A DNA stretch of 37,258 nt from Anaerolineales bacterium (lineage in GTDB: Bacteria; Chloroflexota; Anaerolineae; Anaerolineales; UBA11858). Made by a program: the position numbers and the translations under genes. How positions within the stretch are numbered: the first letter of the stretch is position 1; the number at the start of each line of letters is the position of its first letter. The DNA lies in NCBI GenBank assembly GCA_016785015.1, contig JADHTJ010000030.1, forward strand, positions 1 through 37,258. Reading direction: 5' to 3'. Below the pieces are notes generated by a model, which saw nothing but the letters and a program-made list of their open reading frames with translations, did not search any database and was not told where the DNA came from. Shown in pieces: positions 24,665-31,599 of the stretch.

Positions 24665-25306
24665 TTAGGCAACACCGACGAGTTGCTTGGCTAAATCAGA
24701 TCCCGACGGCGCGTTTGAGCCGTAGCCATCTGAGCCAATCCGGTCAGCAAATTCTTTGTCTACGGGTGCTCCGCCGACCATAATCTTGATTTGCTCGCGC
24801 AGGCCAGCCTCTTCGATAGCTTTGATGGTATGACCCATAGCTCGCATGGTCGTGGTCAGCATGGCGGACATGCCAACAATTTTAGGTTGGTGCTCTTTGA
24901 TGGCATCGATAAATTTCTCGGGTTCAACATTGAAGCCGATATCGATGATCTCGAAGCCAGCGCCCTCACACATCATGCTGACCAGGTTCTTGCCGATGTC
25001 ATGCAGATCGCCTTTGACTGTTCCCATGACAATTTTGCCGAGAAGTTCGGCGCCGCTCTCGATTAGCAAGGGACGCAAAATTTCCATCGCAGCAGACATG
25101 GAGTCGGCAGACATTAGTACTTCGGGAACAAACATATCGCCGCGTTTGAAACGCGCCCCCACTTCATCCATGCCCACGATCAAGCCATTATCGAGAATGT
25201 CTTTGGGGGTCAGACCCTTCTTCAAACCTCGCTCGACCAGCTTGTGGGTTTTCTCGGCATCGCCTTCTAAGATGGCGGTGGATAATCTTTCGTATAGTTC
25301 GCTCAT
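24665..25306 (-). CDS. Corrinoid (cobalamin-binding) methyl carrier protein A, MtgC/MttC-like
   Basis: The 213-residue protein has the two-part methyl-carrier layout. A four-helix cap occupies about 1-88 (ILDNGLIVGMDEVGARFKRG, DMFVPEVLMSADSM). A Rossmann-type B12-binding domain follows with KGDLHDIGKN, whose His102 is the lower axial cobalt ligand (D-x-H-x-x-G). GMSAMLTTTM and IMVGGAPV complete the site. It shuttles the methyl group from an MttB-type enzyme to the pterin methyltransferase. It lies 16 nt downstream of MttB-2, so MttB-2 is its most likely partner. GAGGAGAG precedes the ATG. Confidence 0.96.
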   Translation of the reverse strand: MSELYERLSTAILEGDAEKTHKLVERGLKKGLTPKDILDNGLIVGMDEVGARFKRGDMFVPEVLMSADSMSAAMEILRPLLIESGAELLGKIVMGTVKGDLHDIGKNLVSMMCEGAGFEIIDIGFNVEPEKFIDAIKEHQPKIVGMSAMLTTTMRAMGHTIKAIEEAGLREQIKIMVGGAPVDKEFADRIGSDGYGSNAPSGSDLAKQLVGVA

Positions 25307-25322
25307 CTGTTTTCTCTCCTCG

Positions 25323-26783
25323 TCAGCTGCTCTTGACGCGTTTCTCGGCTTCGGCCAAAACCTTTTCGATTACCTTTTCGGTTTCGGGCTTGATTGGGGA
25401 GGGTTGGTGAGTGGCCAGGATTTCATGGACGCGGACGACGGTGCGATCCTTGAGCGTTTTCTTGCCCATCTCTTCCCATTCTTCATAGTTGCGACGGTCG
25501 CACAGGTTGGGATACCAAAATTCGTTCTTATAGTATTTCCTTGTATGCGGTTCGCGCAGATAGTGACCGTTGGGTCCAACGTTGTGGATCACATCGACTG
25601 CCAGCGTGTCTTCGTTGACTTCGATGCCGCGGGTGATTCTTCGGGAGTAGCCGATGGCTTCATCCATGGCACACAACTGGAAGACCGAACCGGTCATTCC
25701 GCTCTCGGTATATCCGACATCGTGACACAGATCCCCACCAGTAAGCGCCGAGAAGTAGACGGTCAGCGAGCCCTCAATTATGGCTTGCTCGTCGAAGGCT
25801 TTAGAATCTGTACATCCGCCAGTCTGCCATAAAGGCAATCCGGCGAAATGGGCCAATTCAGTCAGCCCAGCCATGTTGAGGGCCATTTCAGGCGCACCAT
25901 ACGAGAGGATCATGGCACTCATATCCATCACGGAGAAAACGCCGCCCATGAAAAAGGGCAAGCCGGGTTGCAGTGTTTGTGCAATTACCAGACCCATCCA
26001 TGATTCGGCCGCACCCTGAATAATGACCCCGGCAGACGATACCGGTGCTGTGCCGCCCGAAATAGGGCAGGGAGTAAAGATCAGTGGCACGCGGTGTTCT
26101 GCAGCAAATATTAGCTTGTCTAATGCTTCCTGTGTACTAACCAATGGGGAGAGTGGTTCGCAGTAATGCACGTAATTGGGCCGTCGTTCGAATGCTTCTT
26201 GCCCCCCGGCTTCGGCCACAGCAATCTCGTGAATGCCGGCCGAATCAAATTTATCGTACGACCAGGCCACGATGGGCTTGCTGGTATTAGGGAACATACC
26301 GGCAAACTCATACAGGGCGCCTAAGTCGTGATGAACATCGTTGACTGTGCCCAGCGATTCGCAAAAATCGATATTGGGTAAGGCATCGACTGTCTTGGCG
26401 ACCAGGGGAACATCTGCCTTTGTGTATGGACGACGTTCCAAAGTTTCCACGTCGATGAAGTTAGGGCATGTCGGTCCTGGCCCGAAGTGGCCGCGGCCTG
26501 GCCCGATGTGGATATTATGCTCTGGGTTCCCATCCCGAGAAAAAAGCGTGAAGCTGCGCGGTGCCAGATCGAGTGCTTTCCTGACGATATAAGACGGAAT
26601 GCGGACTCTGATGCCATCCACCCATGCACCAGCTTCTTTCAATATTTCGCGTGCCTGATCGTGGTGGACATCAAGACCAGTGTATTCCAGCACATGCAGA
26701 ACGCCATCGAAGAGTTCTTGAAGCTGATCATCCGAGAGCATTCGAAATTGCACGCCGGAGTTTGTTTGGTAGTTTCCTCTCAT
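25323..26783 (-). CDS. MttB-superfamily methyltransferase, non-pyrrolysine (MttB-2)
   Basis: This 486-residue COG5598 member has LSDDQLQELFDGVLHVLEYT at the N-terminus, then GRGHFGPGPTCPNFID and GLPLWQTGGCTDSKAFDEQA. LCHDVGYTESGMTGS and GPNGHYLREPHT follow. There is no in-frame TAG. It shares HDVGY with MttB-1, -4 and -5, and with MttB-1 shares the PCP-sG-ApcS stretch before the TIM-barrel centre (FTPCPISGGTAPVS versus YTPCPLAGATAPCT). MttB-1 and MttB-2 therefore appear to be the closest pair on this strand. It is followed directly by corrinoid protein A. Upstream lies a decayed unrelated gene (26844-27122). The substrate is unknown. Confidence 0.94.
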   Translation of the reverse strand: MRGNYQTNSGVQFRMLSDDQLQELFDGVLHVLEYTGLDVHHDQAREILKEAGAWVDGIRVRIPSYIVRKALDLAPRSFTLFSRDGNPEHNIHIGPGRGHFGPGPTCPNFIDVETLERRPYTKADVPLVAKTVDALPNIDFCESLGTVNDVHHDLGALYEFAGMFPNTSKPIVAWSYDKFDSAGIHEIAVAEAGGQEAFERRPNYVHYCEPLSPLVSTQEALDKLIFAAEHRVPLIFTPCPISGGTAPVSSAGVIIQGAAESWMGLVIAQTLQPGLPFFMGGVFSVMDMSAMILSYGAPEMALNMAGLTELAHFAGLPLWQTGGCTDSKAFDEQAIIEGSLTVYFSALTGGDLCHDVGYTESGMTGSVFQLCAMDEAIGYSRRITRGIEVNEDTLAVDVIHNVGPNGHYLREPHTRKYYKNEFWYPNLCDRRNYEEWEEMGKKTLKDRTVVRVHEILATHQPSPIKPETEKVIEKVLAEAEKRVKSS

Positions 26784-26843
26784 GTTTACTTGACTCCTTT
26801 CATATGGTACTTAGGAGTAGGGAGCGGGGGAGTAGGGGGAAGA

Positions 26844-27122
26844 TTACTTGCGGCGCTCGGTGCTTTTGATCAGACCGTCGCGTAACCGACCAACGGTTTC
26901 CGCTAAAGACATCGTTTCTTCCTTAGATGGGATGTATCCCATATCTTCTGACAGAATGAAGTAATACTTCAGTTCTTCCAGCGAGCTTCACGACGCATTT
27001 GCGATACCAGTCCAAATCGCTCGTCACTTGGGAAAATTTTTTATTATTGCATATACCATCAACACTAGCTTATGCGCCTCTTGTCAGGCATCAAGCTGCT
27101 GGAAATGCAACAACTTACCCAT
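26844..27122 (-). pseudogene. Decayed four-helix-bundle protein gene (23S rRNA IVS / S23 type)
   Basis: The minus strand starts ATG at 27122 (MGKLLHFQQLDA), hits TGA where the family usually has Trp, and continues QEAHKLVLMVYAIIKNFP in the same frame. It then shifts frame to FPSDERFGLVSQMRREAR. It jumps to LEELKYYFILSEDMGYIP in a third frame, which runs to VGRLRDGLIKSTERRK and TAA at 26844. These blocks line up in order with four-helix-bundle (IVS-encoded) proteins. About 30-40 codons of the middle, including the usual IAEG region, are missing. One nonsense mutation, a frameshift and an internal deletion make it non-functional. It sits between corrinoid protein B and MttB-2. Confidence 0.8.
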
Positions 27123-27149
27123 AATCCTTACTCCCTTACTATATACTCC

Positions 27150-27785
27150 CTATCCCATAAACTTCTTTGCTAACTCAGATGCTGATGCGGCGTTGGATGC
27201 ATAACCATCCGCACCGATCTGGTCAGAAAATGCTTGCGTCACTGGGGCGCCGCCGATCATGATCTTGACCTTGTCGCGTACGCCAGCCTCTTCCAGGGCT
27301 TTGACGGTATGCTCCATAGAACGCATTGTGGTCGTCAGCAGAGCAGACATGCCCAGGATGTGCGGTTCGTGCTCTTTGACAGCATCGACAAAATCTTGCG
27401 GTTCGATATCCTTGCCCATGTCAATGACTTCGAATCCCGCCCCTTCACACATCATGCCGACCAGGTTCTTGCCAATATCATGCAAGTCGCCTTTGACGGT
27501 GCCAATCAGAACTTTACCGGTCATGTCAGCGCCAGTTTCAGCGAGCAAGGGTTTTATCAGGACCATGGATGATTGCATCGCACGGGCAGATCGAAGTACC
27601 TCAGGTACGAACATATTGCCCGCTTTGAATTCAACACCAACGTGATCCATTCCAGGCATCAGGCCCTTGTCAAGGATTTCCTTGGCGCTGAGGCCATCGT
27701 CCAGCGCGTCTTGGGTGAGTTGAACGATCTCGTCCAGGTTGCCTTCGATGACGGTTTTGGAAAGTTCAGCAAACAAATTACTCAT
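27150..27785 (-). CDS. Corrinoid (cobalamin-binding) methyl carrier protein B, MtgC/MttC-like
   Basis: The 211-residue protein has the same plan as corrinoid protein A and is clearly its paralogue. The helical cap carries ILDKGLMPGMDHVGVEFKAG and NMFVPEVLRSARAM. The B12 domain has GTVKGDLHDIGKN with cobalt-ligand His102, then ILGMSALLTTTM and IMIGGAPV. The start at 27785 (MSNLF) is chosen because GGAGG lies 10 nt before it. An in-frame ATG at 27800 would put that site inside the gene. It lies 27 nt after the GntR gene and is the nearest corrinoid protein to the MtgA-like enzyme. It may serve the MttB proteins that have no corrinoid gene beside them. Confidence 0.96.
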   Translation of the reverse strand: MSNLFAELSKTVIEGNLDEIVQLTQDALDDGLSAKEILDKGLMPGMDHVGVEFKAGNMFVPEVLRSARAMQSSMVLIKPLLAETGADMTGKVLIGTVKGDLHDIGKNLVGMMCEGAGFEVIDMGKDIEPQDFVDAVKEHEPHILGMSALLTTTMRSMEHTVKALEEAGVRDKVKIMIGGAPVTQAFSDQIGADGYASNAASASELAKKFMG

Positions 27786-27812
27786 TTTATCTTCCTCCAT
27801 TTAATATGGGTT

Positions 27813-28442
27813 TCATAAATATTGTTTGATGGTTTGATGGAATTTCTCTATATGAGTTTTCATTCTATGCCCGGCTGATTGGGCATCCCCCGCCTCAATC
27901 GCTTCGAGGATTGCAACATGGGCATCCACATTGATATCCTCAGGTTGAGCGTAATTAATTGCCAAATACCAGATTCGCAGTGACAGATTGTAGAAGTGTT
28001 CTAGCTCTTTTAATAAGAACTTGTTGTTAGCTGCTTCGATGATCTGTGAGTGAAATTCGTTATCGATGCTGATCAATGCTTCTTTGTCTGTAGGGTCTGC
28101 GAGGTGGTATTTATTGGCAAGAGATCTTAAATGTCTAAGCTGTTCTTCTGTAATTCGTTCTGTGGCTAGCCGGGCAGCAAAAGATTCCAATTCGACGCGC
28201 ACCTCGAAGATTTGAGTCAAATCTGTCACCTTGACATCAGCCACGTACATCCCCCTGCGAGGTGTTACAGTGACCAGGTTTTCGGCCTGAAGCTGCTTAA
28301 TTGCCTCGCGAATCGGTGTTCTGCCCAGGTTAAGCTCTTCCATCAATTGAGCTTCGCTGATCACAGAACCAGGATGCATCTTCGTGGTGACGATTTGGTC
28401 CTTGATTTGGTTGTAGGCTTTTTCTGCGTCCGTAGGCTTCAT
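27813..28442 (-). CDS. GntR-family regulator with FCD effector domain
   Basis: Residues about 8-75 form the GntR winged helix: SEAQLMEELNLGRTPIREA (recognition helix region), then ENLVTVTPRRGMYVADVK. Residues about 80-205 are all-helical and fit the FCD ligand-binding domain, with metal-site-like FEVRVELESFAARLA, NEFHSQIIEAA and AHVAILEAIEAGD. Such proteins are usually repressors released by a small carboxylate or related ligand. It lies inside the methyl-transfer operon, between the MtgA-like gene and corrinoid gene B, so it probably controls it. A palindrome upstream of the MtgA-like gene is the candidate operator. Confidence 0.94.
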   Translation of the reverse strand: MKPTDAEKAYNQIKDQIVTTKMHPGSVISEAQLMEELNLGRTPIREAIKQLQAENLVTVTPRRGMYVADVKVTDLTQIFEVRVELESFAARLATERITEEQLRHLRSLANKYHLADPTDKEALISIDNEFHSQIIEAANNKFLLKELEHFYNLSLRIWYLAINYAQPEDINVDAHVAILEAIEAGDAQSAGHRMKTHIEKFHQTIKQYL

Positions 28443-28461
28443 ATTGAATCGACTAGAGACC

Positions 28462-29337
28462 TCAGTTTTCCTCTTGCTCTTTTTGACGTGCTCGATACGC
28501 CTGGATCCAGATCATGCCATACTCATCACGACCCATGGAAAGATCTGCAGCTTTGACGGCAATGCTCACTTCGGGCTCGAGGGGGTTGGTGATAGGGCAG
28601 GTCAATCCGGCATGGATGGCCATAGCAATGAATGTGGAGTTGATGAATTTTCGATCTGGCATGCCAAAAGAGATATTGCTGGCGCCCATCGTGATGTTGA
28701 CGCCGAATTCGGCGATGATTTTTTCGATTGCTTGCATGGCAATCAAGCCTGAGGTGTGATCTGAGCCCATGGTTAATGCCAGCGGGTCAATGACGATGTC
28801 CTCGACAGGGATGCCCATTTTCCCAGCCCGTTCGATAATGTTGCCAGCGACTTTGAGACGATCATCTGGTGTTGCCGGTATGCCGTCATCATCCATGCAC
28901 AAGCCAATCACTGCTGCGCCATATTCTTTTACCAGGGGCATCACAGCTCCCAAGGAGCGCTCTTCGCCATTGACGGAGTTGATCAAAGCTTTACCCTCGT
29001 ACATAGACAAGGCAGCTTCCAACGCCTCGGGATCGGCTGTATCGATACAAAGCGGCACATCAACAACATCCATGACAGTGGTCAGCACTTGCTTGAGCAG
29101 GGCAGGTTCATCTGCGCCAGGAACACCGGCGTTGACATCAAGGATCTTAGCTCCAGCTTCGACTTGTTTCACCGCATCACTGCGGACGATATCAAAATCG
29201 CCGGCTTGAAGCGCTTTTAGCATCAATTTTCGACCTGTTGGGTTGATACGTTCCCCTATGATAACAGTAGGATTCCCTCGATTGATCTCTACGGTTTGGA
29301 TCTTGGAAGAGACAACAGTGGTAAGGTTTTTTGCCAT
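28462..29337 (-). CDS. Methylcorrinoid:tetrahydrofolate methyltransferase, MtgA/AcsE-like
   Basis: The 291-residue protein is a pterin-binding TIM barrel of the AcsE/MtgA/MetH-pterin type. Motifs are VIIGERINPTGRK, GAKILDVNAGVPGADE, PLCIDTADPEAL, KALINSVNGEE, GAAVIGLCMDDDGIP and ITMGASNISFGMP. GERINPTG, DVNAG and GASNISFG are the folate-site and barrel signatures. It would move CH3 from methyl-corrinoid protein to tetrahydrofolate, feeding the Wood-Ljungdahl methyl branch or C1 biosynthesis, or work in reverse. It is the only such enzyme here and is the first gene of the operon. AGAGGTG precedes the ATG and a putative operator lies about 50-70 nt upstream. Confidence 0.93.
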   Translation of the reverse strand: MAKNLTTVVSSKIQTVEINRGNPTVIIGERINPTGRKLMLKALQAGDFDIVRSDAVKQVEAGAKILDVNAGVPGADEPALLKQVLTTVMDVVDVPLCIDTADPEALEAALSMYEGKALINSVNGEERSLGAVMPLVKEYGAAVIGLCMDDDGIPATPDDRLKVAGNIIERAGKMGIPVEDIVIDPLALTMGSDHTSGLIAMQAIEKIIAEFGVNITMGASNISFGMPDRKFINSTFIAMAIHAGLTCPITNPLEPEVSIAVKAADLSMGRDEYGMIWIQAYRARQKEQEEN

Positions 29338-29386
29338 AAATTCACCTCTTATAGGGATTTGGTTATTTTGAATAAGGATATTTGCT

Positions 29387-29405
29387 AGTATATCACAAAT
29401 ATATC
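29387..29405. promoter_or_regulatory. Putative GntR operator, copy 1, upstream of the MtgA-like gene
   Basis: AGTATATCACAAATATATC agrees at 16 of 19 positions with the reverse complement of the right-edge palindrome at 37050-37068. It lies 50 nt before the first gene of the operon that contains the GntR gene. Confidence 0.5.
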
Positions 29406-29427
29406 AGGTGGTTTGATTAATTTTATA

Positions 29428-29537
29428 GGTTCTATGGCAATTGCCGTGAGAGACCTCACATTTTGGGGTAGGGAGCGTGCTCCGCACGCCCCCTACCCCA
29501 AAATGTGGCCCCTTACCACGGCGATTCCTAGAGACCC
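29428..29537. repeat. Dispersed palindromic repeat R1, copy C (full form)
   Basis: The left arm is GGTTCTATGGCAATTGCC then GTGAGAGACCTCACATTTTG. The central hairpin has GGGAGCGTGC and GCACGCCCCC around TCC. The right arm runs to GGCGATTCCTAGAGACCCA. It separates MttB-3 from the MtgA-like operon. Confidence 0.87.
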
Positions 29538-29568
29538 ATTTTATATTTCGTTTTGAGTTTGGGCTCTT

Positions 29569-30999
29569 TTAGAGCGCTAGAGTTTTCTCGTCAACATAGG
29601 CCTGTAGTTGGCGAATTATTAGATTTTCAAGATGTGGATCCTGATGATTGCCAAGAATATCGATCCACCTACGTTTGGCACGTGCTGCAGCATCTTCTTT
29701 ACCATTCGACATCCATGTAGCGAGATCAAGTCGATTAACAACATCAGGCTGCCAGAACTCAGACTGACAGCGTTCAAGGGTGTGGTCTTCCTCTAAAAAG
29801 TGGCCATTTTGTCCCACATTGGCGATGACATCATAACCAAGTGTCTCGGGACTAACCTTTATGCCTTGCATGAATTTTTTGAGCATGCCGATCATTTCGT
29901 CATCGAGAACAAATTTCTCTCGAGAGAAAGCCATATATGAACTGAGAATTCCTGCCGAATGCAAAACAAAATCTATACCGCTGTTGATTGTGGTTAACAA
30001 ACTGAACATGGATTCGAGACCCGCTTGGGCATCGGTCGTATTGGAATCAGTCAGTGCACCGCCGCCGCGGCTTGGCAATCCATAGAAGCGGGCGAGTTGA
30101 GTGTGCGCGCTGATGCACAGAGATAACTCAGGGCCGCCAATGGATAATGCGCCTGTGCGCATGTCAGTATTGGTAGAAGTTGATCCGTAAATTATCGGCG
30201 TGCCGGGTTTGATCAATTGTGCCAGGATGATGCCAGCCAAAATTTCGGCGTTTTGCTGAGCCAGTACGCCGGCCAATGTGATCGGTCCGGTGGAGCCAGC
30301 CATAATCAGCGTGGAAATCAACAGAGGTTGGCCGGCTTTGGCATAGATCATCAAGGCCTCGATCATATCTGGGCTGTATCCAAGGGGACTGAGAGGATTG
30401 ATAACCCCTACGGTTACCGGCTGGGATAAAGCTCCCCCGAACAGTATCTTTGCCAATTCAAGTGTATGATTTGCGCCTTCGGTGCCATCTGTGCTGCCAA
30501 TAAAGGGTTTGTCTGAATATACAATTCCAGTATGGACCATTGCCAAGTGGGCGACTCTTGGGGGGATATCCCCTGGCATTGCCATCTGGTGGCCACTCAT
30601 ATCCTGATTAGGTAAGGCCTGTGCCAACCGAACCAGGTCCCGATAATCATCCATTGTCGCGGATCGTTTGCCAACATCTTGATCGATGAGAAAAGGCGCG
30701 CCCAACCCTGGGGCGAAAACGGGTGTTCCATCTCCGATGATCACATTGCGATCAGGATTTCGAGCACTGATCGTGAATTGATCTGGAATTGACTCAATCG
30801 AATTCATCACCTGACTTTCAGTCAGATAAACAGTTTGCCCGTCTATTTTGGCACCATGTTTTTCAAAAACAGTCAACGCCTCTTTATTGGGGAAACGAAT
30901 CCCAATTTCGGAAAGCAATTTCATGCTGGTATCGTGGATAGCTTGAATGTCGGTCGCCGAGAGAAATTCACACCAGTGATTTAACTTCGAAAGGTTCAT
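29569..30999 (-). CDS. MttB-superfamily methyltransferase, divergent paralogue (MttB-3)
   Basis: The 476-residue protein aligns over its full length with the family: ATDIQAIHDTSMKLLSEIGI, FAPGLGAPFLID, MAGSTGPITLAGVLAQQNAE, ALTDSNTTDAQAG and GQNGHFLEEDHT. It differs from the other four at the motif usually read as HDVGYL, where it has LHSAGILSSYMAFSREK. It also has GGGALTDSN instead of GG(C/A)(S/T)D(A/S)K. It may have a different substrate pocket or partner. It lacks an in-frame amber. It is separated from the MtgA-like operon by repeat R1-C and has its own upstream region with a partial operator match. The Shine-Dalgarno is weak. Confidence 0.9.
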   Translation of the reverse strand: MNLSKLNHWCEFLSATDIQAIHDTSMKLLSEIGIRFPNKEALTVFEKHGAKIDGQTVYLTESQVMNSIESIPDQFTISARNPDRNVIIGDGTPVFAPGLGAPFLIDQDVGKRSATMDDYRDLVRLAQALPNQDMSGHQMAMPGDIPPRVAHLAMVHTGIVYSDKPFIGSTDGTEGANHTLELAKILFGGALSQPVTVGVINPLSPLGYSPDMIEALMIYAKAGQPLLISTLIMAGSTGPITLAGVLAQQNAEILAGIILAQLIKPGTPIIYGSTSTNTDMRTGALSIGGPELSLCISAHTQLARFYGLPSRGGGALTDSNTTDAQAGLESMFSLLTTINSGIDFVLHSAGILSSYMAFSREKFVLDDEMIGMLKKFMQGIKVSPETLGYDVIANVGQNGHFLEEDHTLERCQSEFWQPDVVNRLDLATWMSNGKEDAAARAKRRWIDILGNHQDPHLENLIIRQLQAYVDEKTLAL

Positions 31000-31066
31000 A
31001 TTACTTGCTCAATTCTCCAACTTGGGAAATCGCAATGAGTATTTGAACAGAATCAAGTGGAGTTTT

Positions 31067-31085
31067 TATCACAAATGTATACCCA
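31067..31085. promoter_or_regulatory. Putative GntR operator, copy 2, upstream of MttB-3
   Basis: The stretch TTTTTATCACAAATGTATA shares the ATCACAAAT core and 14 of 19 positions with copy 1. It lies about 70 nt before the MttB-3 start. Confidence 0.4.
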
Positions 31086-31115
31086 GCACCAGTGACATGT
31101 ATATTAAAATTTGAT

Positions 31116-31183
31116 GTTACGCAACCTATAGAGAGTTATCCCTGAAAATTATTTTCAGGACTTTCCCGCTACGCGTGCGTAAC
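31116..31183. repeat. Dispersed inverted repeat R2, copy 2
   Basis: The arms GTTACGCA (31116-31123) and TGCGTAAC (31176-31183) enclose a short hairpin CCTGAAAA/TTTTCAGG. Outer context TTGATG and CGCTACGCG...ATGAGTTAA matches copy 1. The G:C to T:A change is present in both arms relative to copy 1. Confidence 0.82.
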
Positions 31184-31231
31184 ATGAGTTAAAATATTCA
31201 GAAACGGATACTGATTTAGGAATATGTCAGG

Positions 31232-31591
31232 ATGAATCAACTAACGAAAACAATGCTCGTGGTTATGGCTGCTGCGATACTTTGGTTACCTTACTATACT
31301 TGGGGGGTGGGGTCGAGTAACCGTTTGTTTGGAACAGGTAAATTCGTGTCAGGTACGCTGATCTTCGCGATCACAGCAATATTTGGGTATATCGGTTTAT
31401 ATTTCTTACAACGGGGTCTTCTAATCGATTCTTCGCTCTCTGTCGCAAATTTTCGTTTGTTATTAATTTTGAGCACTCAGCTGACTGCGGTTTTGTTGAT
31501 CGCCATTGACTCAGGCTGGAATTGGAAAGCTATCCTTGCTGGAATATTTGTTCTGACAGGTGCTGTATTGGGCGCGTATGCGATTGAATAA
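31232..31591 (+). CDS. Small four-helix integral membrane protein
   Basis: The 119-residue protein has four hydrophobic segments: AMLVVMAAAILWLPYYTW, GTLIFAITAIFGYIGLYFL, FRLLLILSTQLTAVLLIAI and AILAGIFVLTGAVLGAYAI. The N-terminus is short and basic. I recognise no family. It is on the plus strand between two minus-strand MttB genes, and its 3' end is 8 nt from the MttB-4 stop (convergent). It could be an unrelated insertion, or a small membrane protein co-inherited with the cluster. A weak TAGGA lies upstream of the ATG. Confidence 0.72.
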   Translation: MNQLTKTMLVVMAAAILWLPYYTWGVGSSNRLFGTGKFVSGTLIFAITAIFGYIGLYFLQRGLLIDSSLSVANFRLLLILSTQLTAVLLIAIDSGWNWKAILAGIFVLTGAVLGAYAIE

Positions 31592-31599
31592 TAAGATGG

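Noticed and set aside
24846-25832. Long plus-strand frame of 328 codons opposite corrinoid protein A and MttB-2
   Set aside because: It is a shadow of two well-supported minus-strand genes. Its sequence has no recognisable domain and codon use follows the opposite strand.
26844-27122. UGA recoded as tryptophan, suggested by a TGA at a usual Trp position
   Set aside because: The same gene remnant has a frameshift and a deletion, and intact genes here (fabF, the flp pilin and others) end at TGA. Decay is the simpler explanation.
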